A DNA stretch of 19,879 nucleotides from an uncultured Christensenella sp. Its GTDB lineage: Bacteria > Bacillota > Clostridia > Christensenellales > UBA3700. The notes below the pieces were generated by a model that saw only the letters and a program-made list of their open reading frames with translations, did no database searches and was not told the DNA's origin. How positions within the stretch are numbered: the stretch's first letter is position 1; each line of letters begins with the position of its first letter. The position numbers were made by a program, and so were the translations under genes. The DNA lies in assembly GCA_910576875.1 (NCBI GenBank), contig CAJTKI010000012.1, forward strand, positions 1 through 19,879. The letters are read 5' to 3'. Positions 1 to 5,685 of this stretch are shown here, in pieces.

Positions 1-2207
1 TCGAATTTGCCTTTGACGATCTCCCAATCGATCGACAGTTCGATCTGTTTTTTGTTGTTGTCGAACAGATAATCGTCGTGCACGATTTTGAGCAATACTT
101 TGGTCGTATAATGCCCGACCGTCGAGCCGCTCTGATTGGAGTATCCGTCCGTATACGTCGTACCGTTAAACGACGACGTCACATTGTCGATCTCGACGAG
201 CAGATTGCCCGCGTCGTCCTTGGGCAGCGTGCTGCGCTTGATTTCCAATTTGTTCGTGACCGCGCCGTGACTGTCCAGCGTCCCGAACAATTGATACGCG
301 ATCTGCTTGCCGACCGCGATGTCCGCCTGATTCGCGCCGTTCGGGATCGGGTTGCCGCTCGGTCCCAACGCCGTATACTGCCAAGTAATTTTGCTCGTAT
401 CGATCTTCTTGGATTGCACCGTAAACGCCTTGGGCAATCCGACGTTGCTCGCGCTCTTCGCGATCGTATAGTTGAGATTGTCGTTGTCCGCCGCGGACTT
501 GTCCAACGCCGCGGTCAGTTTGTACGTGCCGACGGGAATCTCCGACAGCCCGATCGTCGCGACCGCCTGCGTCCCCGTCTGCACCGCCGCGACGCTCTTG
601 CTTGCGCCGCCCGCCTGATCCGCCGTATACGTCGCCGTCAATCGCACGGTATCGCCCGAGAGAATGCCCGAAGCCGTCAACGTCGCGTTGTAATCGCCGC
701 CGACCGACCACTCCCACTGTTGGGAAGGAACGGTATTCGTCAATTCCAGCGTCAACTGCTTTTGCGCGATCGTAAAGGTCAACGTCCGTTTGTCGTTGCC
801 GCCGGTCTCATCCGTCCAATATGCGCCGTCCGGTTGGATCAACGCGATCTCGATCGTATATGTACCGGCAATACGCGCCGAGATTTCTCCTTTTGTCGTA
901 TCCAACGCGAAATCCGTATCCGCGATCGCATTGCCGAACGCATCTTTGGCTGCGATCTCGGCGGTCATCTTGTCGGGATCGAAATCCTTCAACGCGATCG
1001 TCTGCGTCGCGCCGCTGTACTCCTTGCTCTTGTCCGCCTCCGCAATCGTCGGCGCGGCGACCGGTTTGGTAACCGCCGCGCTCGCCATCGTCAGATCCAA
1101 ATGGAAAGCGGGACGCACCGCAAATTCGCGATCCGTATATTCCCGATAGAACGATCCCGTGTCTTTCAAATAACAGGAAGCGCCGGCGATCGCGTCGTAT
1201 CCGGAGCGCAACCACGTGGGTTTCGAGTTTTTTTGCTGATCGACGGACAAGTTCCAAATTCCGGAAATCTTGCGAGACGCGTTATCGTTGGATCCGACTT
1301 CCGCCAAACTCGGCAACCACAAATAATCGTCCGACCATTCCGAATAGTGCGCTTTGGCTCCGGCGGGATTGGTCGACCCGTAATTCCACTTTTGGTTGTT
1401 CTCGTAGTAGCTTTCCGGATCGGGAACGCCCCATGCTTCGTTCGGGACCGTATAAAAATTCGCCTGCCCCGTAATCGTCTCGGTTTCCTGATAAGCGACG
1501 TTTTTGGGCTGCACCAAATATCGGATCAGCGACAAATTCCGCGACGGCTTATCGGGATCTCCTACCTGCGTCATCGTAAACTTCGCATACGTATGCGTCT
1601 CGCTCTGCGGAATCTGCGTCAAAGTCGTCGTGCCGTTTGTCGCGGCATATCCGCATCCCCCGCTGTTGAGCGCATTTGCGCGGATATAGCTCGTACTGTA
1701 CATGTTGCTCGGAAACGCCGCGCTCGCGTTATCTCCCGTCCAAGTATTCCACTTGGAAAGGATTGTCGACGACGCCAGCCAAAACGTCGCGATCACGCGC
1801 CCGTCGTCCAACTTGCGAAGATCCGTGACCGTCCACAACTTGTCGTCGATTTTGACCACGATGTCTTTGCCGCCGTTGGCGTCGCGAATCGCCTGCGCGT
1901 CTTTGTTCGACAAATCGGCAACCGCGGTATTCTCTTCTCCGTCGCCGCGCAACGCGTCGATCAATTTGTCGAACTGCGCGCCGTCGAACGGTTTGGATTC
2001 CGCATTTGCCGTATCATACGTATTCAATGCCAGCAATTCGTCGATTGCGACCGTATCGTCGCCCGTCGCGGCATCGAGATCGGCAAACGCATACGCCGCA
2101 TTCGTACGCCCCCAAACCGTGACGAAAAACATCCATACCGTCAACATCGCAATCGCGACCGTAACGACAAAACGTAAAGTCTGTTTTTTCGATATATTGC
2201 GTCTCAT
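1..2207 (-). CDS. Secreted DUF6273-type surface protein with Ig-like repeats (C-terminus off the window)
   Basis: An uninterrupted minus-strand frame runs from ATG at 2205-2207 to the window edge: 735 complete codons and no stop, so the gene is partial. Residues 1-10 are basic (MRRNISKKQT). Residues 11-32 are hydrophobic, and AYA at 38-40 is a plausible signal-peptidase site. Residues ~115-371 match the DUF6273 pattern as I recall it: FWLASS (142-147), YLWLPSLAEV (295-304), WLRSGY (332-337) and VRPAFHLDL (364-372). DUF6273 is a domain of unknown function in secreted Firmicutes proteins. From ~395 come beta-rich segments starting YSGATQTIAL, like MBG/bacterial Ig-like surface repeats, and continuing past the edge. 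An extracellular, cell-surface role is inferred; ligand and anchoring are unknown. A GGAAGG motif lies about 15 nt upstream of the ATG, rather far for a ribosome site. A hairpin (2262-2298) lies 55 nt upstream. I found no convincing promoter. Confidence 0.85.
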   Translation of the reverse strand, partial: MRRNISKKQTLRFVVTVAIAMLTVWMFFVTVWGRTNAAYAFADLDAATGDDTVAIDELLALNTYDTANAESKPFDGAQFDKLIDALRGDGEENTAVADLSNKDAQAIRDANGGKDIVVKIDDKLWTVTDLRKLDDGRVIATFWLASSTILSKWNTWTGDNASAAFPSNMYSTSYIRANALNSGGCGYAATNGTTTLTQIPQSETHTYAKFTMTQVGDPDKPSRNLSLIRYLVQPKNVAYQETETITGQANFYTVPNEAWGVPDPESYYENNQKWNYGSTNPAGAKAHYSEWSDDYLWLPSLAEVGSNDNASRKISGIWNLSVDQQKNSKPTWLRSGYDAIAGASCYLKDTGSFYREYTDREFAVRPAFHLDLTMASAAVTKPVAAPTIAEADKSKEYSGATQTIALKDFDPDKMTAEIAAKDAFGNAIADTDFALDTTKGEISARIAGTYTIEIALIQPDGAYWTDETGGNDKRTLTFTIAQKQLTLELTNTVPSQQWEWSVGGDYNATLTASGILSGDTVRLTATYTADQAGGASKSVAAVQTGTQAVATIGLSEIPVGTYKLTAALDKSAADNDNLNYTIAKSASNVGLPKAFTVQSKKIDTSKITWQYTALGPSGNPIPNGANQADIAVGKQIAYQLFGTLDSHGAVTNKLEIKRSTLPKDDAGNLLVEIDNVTSSFNGTTYTDGYSNQSGSTVGHYTTKVLLKIVHDDYLFDNNKKQIELSIDWEIVKGKF

Positions 2208-2261
2208 ACTTTTTCTTAAATCCTTCCGATATCTCTTATTCCGTCCCGTAAACAACTGCCG

Positions 2262-2298
2262 AAATAGTTCATAGAATGCTATATTCCATGAACTATTT
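2262..2298 (-). repeat. Palindromic hairpin element, copy 1 (inverted copy of 2410-2446)
   Basis: The two 16-nt arms pair with one mismatch around a 5-nt loop. Read on the minus strand, the core GTTCATGGAAT-ATAGC-ATTCTATGAAC has the same sequence as copy 2 read on the plus strand. The single arm difference is a G-U wobble if the RNA is made from the minus strand, but an A-C mismatch if made from the plus strand. A minus-strand RNA would therefore form the full stem. It lies 55 nt upstream of the surface-protein start, so it would sit in that gene's 5' leader if transcription begins upstream. It could also be an operator. Confidence 0.75.
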
Positions 2299-2372
2299 GA
2301 GAAAAATCAAGCAAAATTCAATGGAGATTAATTGCCAAATATCGGTAATTGCCCCGAATCCGATCGTATTTC

Positions 2373-2401
2373 TTGACTTTTTTCGTTATGAAGAATAAAA
2401 T
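2373..2401 (+). promoter_or_regulatory. Near-consensus sigma-A promoter facing hairpin copy 2
   Basis: TTGACT at 2373-2378, a 17-nt spacer, and TAAAAT at 2396-2401 on the plus strand. The expected start point (~2408) falls just before the hairpin and T-run at 2410-2448. The only gene downstream is ispE, in antisense orientation. Expected product: a ~40-nt hairpin RNA, or antisense readthrough into ispE. The region is AT-rich, so a chance match is possible. Confidence 0.4.
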
Positions 2402-2409
2402 AATAATGG

Positions 2410-2446
2410 AAAAAGTTCATGGAATATAGCATTCCATGAACTTTTT
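2410..2446 (-). terminator. Bidirectional hairpin terminator after ispE; hairpin element copy 2
   Basis: Perfect 16-bp arms (2410-2425 and 2431-2446) flank the loop ATAGC. The inner core is GTTCATGGAAT/ATTCCATGAAC. The arms end in A/T runs, so either strand gives a stem followed by T residues: five on the minus strand, seven (2442-2448) on the plus strand. It begins 33 nt past the ispE stop, which makes it the natural terminator of the veg-LysM-ispE unit. It is the inverted counterpart of 2262-2298. Confidence 0.8.
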
Positions 2447-2478
2447 TTCAAGCTTTTTACGCCATATCGGACGTGCTT

Positions 2479-3330
2479 TTACATCCCGTCTTCTACCGTT
2501 TCGCAAAACGCCGCGCCGCAATCGCATGTCGACAACGCATACAGTTTGCCGCCCGCGCGCCAACTCTGTCCGGCTTGTCGAGCCGCGGCAAGCGTATCGA
2601 ACACGCCGACGACCGCGCTGCCGCTGCCCGTCATAAACGCATGCGGCGTCCGCGCGGACATCTCTTGCAACGCGACGCCGATCTGCGGACACAGTCCGAT
2701 CGCCGCATCCTGCAACGCGTTGAAATATCCCGCCCGTCCGCGCGCAATTTGCGCGCACGCCGTCTCGATCTCCATGCGCGCGGCGGACGGTTGTCCGTCG
2801 TACGCCCGATATACCGCCGCGGTCGACGCGCCCGCGCACAGTTGCGCTACCAGCACGTGTAATTGCGGCATGCCGTCGATACGATTCAAAATTTCTCCGC
2901 GTCCGCGTACGCGCATATATCCGCCGTACAGCATATACGGACAGTCCGCGCCGACGTCTAACGCGATCCGCTCCAATTGCGCGGCGGGCAAACCGAGCAG
3001 ACGGTTTGCGCCGAGCAACACGCCCGCGGCGTCTGCGGACGAACCGCCCATCCCCGCGCACATCGGAATGCGCTTGACGACCGCAACGTCAAAGTGCGCG
3101 CCCGTCTGCTCGCTCAGAGCATTCAGCGCGCGCACGATCGTATTGTCCGCCGTACAAGGGATGCCGTCCATACGCGCGGCGTTGCGCGCGGCGGGACGGA
3201 GCGTCACCGTATCCGCAAGGTTGACGCTTGCATTGAGCATATCCAGCCGATGATAGCCGTCCGGATATACGCCGTCGATATTGAGTACGAGATTGAGCTT
3301 TGCACGGATCTGCAACGTACACGTTTCCAT
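2479..3330 (-). CDS. ispE: 4-diphosphocytidyl-2-C-methyl-D-erythritol kinase
   Basis: A 283-aa GHMP-family kinase of normal length for IspE. It phosphorylates CDP-methylerythritol with ATP in the cytoplasmic MEP isoprenoid pathway. The N-terminal AKLNL motif carries the family lysine (K11). DGYHRLDML (24-32) is the substrate region. The ATP loop is PMCAGMGGSSADAA (89-102). GADCPY (127-132) carries the catalytic aspartate D129, and TGSGSAVVGVF (234-244) is the C-terminal glycine loop. The start is 12 nt after the SPOCS/LysM stop and has only a weak GAG-type ribosome site, so translation is probably coupled to that gene. The order veg - SPOCS/LysM - ispE is, to my knowledge, common in Clostridia. 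A strong hairpin terminator follows. Function is well supported. Confidence 0.95.
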   Translation of the reverse strand: METCTLQIRAKLNLVLNIDGVYPDGYHRLDMLNASVNLADTVTLRPAARNAARMDGIPCTADNTIVRALNALSEQTGAHFDVAVVKRIPMCAGMGGSSADAAGVLLGANRLLGLPAAQLERIALDVGADCPYMLYGGYMRVRGRGEILNRIDGMPQLHVLVAQLCAGASTAAVYRAYDGQPSAARMEIETACAQIARGRAGYFNALQDAAIGLCPQIGVALQEMSARTPHAFMTGSGSAVVGVFDTLAAARQAGQSWRAGGKLYALSTCDCGAAFCETVEDGM

Positions 3331-3342
3331 GCGCTCAGTATA

Positions 3343-4839
3343 TCACATACTCAATTCTTTGTAAACGATCAAGCGCTCCTGTCCGCTCAGCGGCTCGGAC
3401 ACGTCGGGATTTTGACGACGGATTTCGTCCATCGGCATCGCCAACTCTTTGGCGACGTCCCACATCGTCATGCCTTCGCGCGGCAAATAGACGACGATGC
3501 CGTTGTCGCGCAATTGGATCGCGTCTCCTTCCTGGACGGAAGCAATCCCGCGGATCGCGCGCTGCCGTTGCAGACAGATCGCGATGCACAGATTGGCGCC
3601 TACTTCGATCTCGCGATCGCGACGAATGCGTCCGCTCACTTCCAGCGCGATGCATTCCGCCGTCGCGGTATCGCCGAGATTGGCGAGCGCGCTCGCTCCC
3701 GTGATCGAAAACGGCAATTCGATCCGATTGCATACCGTCGTGCCCGACTGCGCCTGACAGATCGCGCCGACGCACAGCACGCCTTCGCATACGATTTCGC
3801 CGTCGCCGACCTGTACGCTGGTCAACTGGGAAGACAGCGTCTGCAACGCCAAAATCTTCGTCAAATCCTCGTCCGACACCGGCGCGGTCGCGCTGATGCG
3901 TTCGCGGATCTGCTCGCTGCAACATTCGATCCGATATTCCTGCTCGCTCGTATGTACGTCCAAATTGCACGTCGGACAGAATATATCCTGCACGAGATCC
4001 ATCGTCTCCGTCCCGAACACCGCGCCTTCGATCTGCAATACCGCTTCCACGCGCATGACGTTGTTCTGTTCCGTCCCGAGCAAAACGAGCTTGCAATCCG
4101 CGACGCGGCAAGACAGACAGACGTTGGCGTTGACGGGCGCGTCCAGTTCGCGTACGAACGGAATCGTCATCGACTGCGCGTACACTTCGCCTTCGCTGCG
4201 GTAAATAATATCTGCGACCGCTTCGCCCTGCGCCGACCATCTGTCGTCGCGCAATTCGCTGCGGGTCGTCACCGCCCGTACGTCGAACAGTAAAATCTCG
4301 TCGACCATCACGCCGGTCTCGTACTCGTCGGAGAGTTCGACCTGCTCTTGCAGATAGCCTTGGAAATTCTGCGTCTCGACTTCGGCGCGCAGCTCCAACG
4401 CGCCGTCCGCGTGTTCGAGCAATTCGTCGGTGCGACTTTCGATCGCGTAGACTTGGAGGGTCACGACGAGTTGCACCTTGATTTCGTCGCCGGACACGGC
4501 GGTCTGCGTATCCGTCACGTGCGCCGTCACGCGGATCGGCATATCCGCCGCGATGCGGTCGGACGCGAGATCTTCGGCAAAGTCGGAAATATAGTCGAAC
4601 GAGCGCAACAAGCCCTGTTCGTCCAGATACAACAGTTTGATGCCGGTCTTGCCGCTCATCTTGACCTGTTTGGACAATGCTTGCGCTTTGGTAACGGACG
4701 CGCTTGCCGTAACGAAACATACTTGCGACACGCCGCCCTTGGCAGAAGTGTCGAGATTGCACTGCATTACGATTTGCTTGGGGTCAAGCGCGCATTCGTA
4801 CGCAAGTTTGACCGTGCGGAAAGTGGTGTTGACAGCCAT
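3343..4839 (-). CDS. SPOCS (DUF3794) repeat protein with C-terminal LysM, spore-envelope type
   Basis: 498 aa. About three beta-rich SPOCS/DUF3794-type segments can be seen, roughly 15-165, 175-285 and 320-445, with recurrent strands such as VRVEAVLQIEGAVF-like and IRLEVSGRI-like stretches. A LysM domain closes the protein at ~448-498 (VVYLPREGMTMWDVAKEL, DEIRRQNPDV, LIVYKELSM). SPOCS proteins include the spore coat morphogenesis protein SpoVID, and LysM binds peptidoglycan or glycan, so a role in building the spore or cell envelope is inferred. There is no signal peptide, as expected for a mother-cell protein. An AAGGGGG ribosome site precedes the ATG with 4-nt spacing. It lies between veg and ispE. 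No clear sporulation sigma promoter could be confirmed in the 64-nt gap upstream. It is not a clear orthologue of named B. subtilis proteins, so no symbol is given. Confidence 0.88.
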   Translation of the reverse strand: MAVNTTFRTVKLAYECALDPKQIVMQCNLDTSAKGGVSQVCFVTASASVTKAQALSKQVKMSGKTGIKLLYLDEQGLLRSFDYISDFAEDLASDRIAADMPIRVTAHVTDTQTAVSGDEIKVQLVVTLQVYAIESRTDELLEHADGALELRAEVETQNFQGYLQEQVELSDEYETGVMVDEILLFDVRAVTTRSELRDDRWSAQGEAVADIIYRSEGEVYAQSMTIPFVRELDAPVNANVCLSCRVADCKLVLLGTEQNNVMRVEAVLQIEGAVFGTETMDLVQDIFCPTCNLDVHTSEQEYRIECCSEQIRERISATAPVSDEDLTKILALQTLSSQLTSVQVGDGEIVCEGVLCVGAICQAQSGTTVCNRIELPFSITGASALANLGDTATAECIALEVSGRIRRDREIEVGANLCIAICLQRQRAIRGIASVQEGDAIQLRDNGIVVYLPREGMTMWDVAKELAMPMDEIRRQNPDVSEPLSGQERLIVYKELSM

Positions 4840-4903
4840 GATAGCCCCCTTATTCGGTTGATACGTTACAATATATCGACCGATGCGGAAGAATATGACA
4901 ACT

Positions 4904-5161
4904 TTATCCCGATGTTTGTCCGGATGTTTCCGCTCCCGTAAACCGCACGTTGCGCGCGAGCACGTCGTTGTAAGAAAAACTGAGAATTTCTTCCGCCTCC
5001 AATCGCCTGATCGTAAAGATCGCCGCGTACACGTCCTGTACGCAACCTTGGAACTGCTCGCGGTGATTGCGCCCGCGACGCACGGTAACGGTCAACGGTC
5101 TGCCGATGAGATTGTGTATCCCGCGTTTGACGGAATCGAGATTGTGAACGATCTGTCGCAT
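4904..5161 (-). CDS. veg: Veg family protein
   Basis: 85 aa, starting at ATG 5159-5161 (MRQIVHNLDSVKRGIHNLIG). It shows the Veg family layout: an N-terminal helix, then VTVRRGRNHREQFQGCVQDV, then IFTIRRLE, and the near-invariant SFSYNDVL (61-68). Veg is a small, highly expressed Firmicutes protein linked in B. subtilis to biofilm matrix gene expression and to spore germination or outgrowth. Its biochemical activity is not settled. The frame stays open upstream through ybaK, but this start is chosen because the family begins here and a GGGGGA ribosome site lies 6 nt before it. A TATAAT box (5201-5206) sits about 40 nt upstream. The SPOCS/LysM gene and ispE follow in the same direction. Confidence 0.9.
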   Translation of the reverse strand: MRQIVHNLDSVKRGIHNLIGRPLTVTVRRGRNHREQFQGCVQDVYAAIFTIRRLEAEEILSFSYNDVLARNVRFTGAETSGQTSG

Positions 5162-5170
5162 AAAAAATCC

Positions 5171-5195
5171 CCCGTACCGATTGTCCCCGTACGGG
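5171..5195 (-). promoter_or_regulatory. veg leader hairpin overlapping its ribosome site
   Basis: In the minus-strand transcript CCCGTAC (5189-5195) can pair with GTACGGG (5171-5177) across an 11-nt loop. The 3' arm covers the 5' half of the GGGGGA ribosome site (5168-5173), so folding could limit translation of veg. The motif GTACGGGG occurs twice in this short leader. A regulatory role is inferred; a simple transcript-stabilising 5' stem is also possible. Confidence 0.4.
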
Positions 5196-5200
5196 AGATA

Positions 5201-5206
5201 ATTATA
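5201..5206 (-). promoter_or_regulatory. -10 box of the veg promoter
   Basis: A perfect TATAAT on the minus strand, about 40 nt before the veg ATG. A TTGACC lies upstream inside the 3' end of ybaK but is 20 nt away, longer than the optimal 17, so the -35 is uncertain. The site fits a separate promoter for veg rather than readthrough from ybaK alone. Confidence 0.55.
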
Positions 5207-5220
5207 CCGACTCCAAGCGT

Positions 5221-5685
5221 TTATTCGGTCAAATCCGCGTATTGCGCGCCGCTCAGCGCGCACAGGTCGTCCGCCGCCAGCGTAATCTGCGCGCCGAGTT
5301 TGCCCGCGCTGCACGTGATCGCGTCGTACAGCGTCGCGGTCTCGTCGATCCAGGTGCGCAGCGCCTTCTTCATGCCCAGCGGCGAACATCCGCCGTGCAC
5401 GTATCCGGTCAACGGCAACAACTGTTTTTGCGCGATCATTTCCAACGACTTGACGCCTGCGGCGCGCGCGGCTTTTTTGAGATCGAGCTTGCAACATACG
5501 GGAATCGCGAACACGCAGTGCTCGCGCGTATTGGCGACGGTCACAAGCGTCTTAAACACCCGTTCCGGCTCCTGTCCCGTCGCCGCCGCGACCGCCATAC
5601 CGTCGGTCACGTCCGCGTTGTACGTCCGCGCCGTATACGAGACGCCCGCTCGATCCAAAATGCGCATGACGTTGGTCTTGTCCAT
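5221..5685 (-). CDS. ybaK: YbaK/ProX-type aminoacyl-tRNA deacylase
   Basis: 154 aa, the normal size for the single-domain YbaK family. It starts MDKTNVMRILDRAGVSY. VFKTL (43-47) carries the conserved lysine K46. Other family marks are CCKLDLKKAARAAG (64-77) and GYVHGGCSPLG (94-104). YbaK enzymes hydrolyse mischarged Cys-tRNA(Pro) or related misacylated tRNAs in the cytoplasm, acting in trans alongside ProRS. The ATG shares one base with the TGA stop of the upstream beta-mannosidase (TGATG), so the two are translationally coupled. The frame extends further upstream but the extension only shadows the mannosidase. Which mischarged tRNA it edits cannot be decided from sequence. The pairing with a glycosidase looks unrelated by function. 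Confidence 0.9.
   Translation of the reverse strand: MDKTNVMRILDRAGVSYTARTYNADVTDGMAVAAATGQEPERVFKTLVTVANTREHCVFAIPVCCKLDLKKAARAAGVKSLEMIAQKQLLPLTGYVHGGCSPLGMKKALRTWIDETATLYDAITCSAGKLGAQITLAADDLCALSGAQYADLTE

Noticed and set aside
78..2177. Plus-strand frame of 699 residues
   Set aside because: It is antisense to the surface protein. Its translation is arginine/isoleucine/valine-rich low-complexity sequence with no domain, whereas the minus strand has a signal peptide and a recognisable domain.
2262..2446. Insertion sequence or MITE with target-site duplication
   Set aside because: No flanking direct repeat is seen outside the terminal inverted repeats (left flank ctgccg, right flank ttcaag) and no transposase is present. 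Mobility is therefore not claimed.
3335..4762. 475-residue minus frame overlapping the SPOCS/LysM gene
   Set aside because: Arginine-rich out-of-frame shadow; the 498-residue frame has the LysM and SPOCS patterns.
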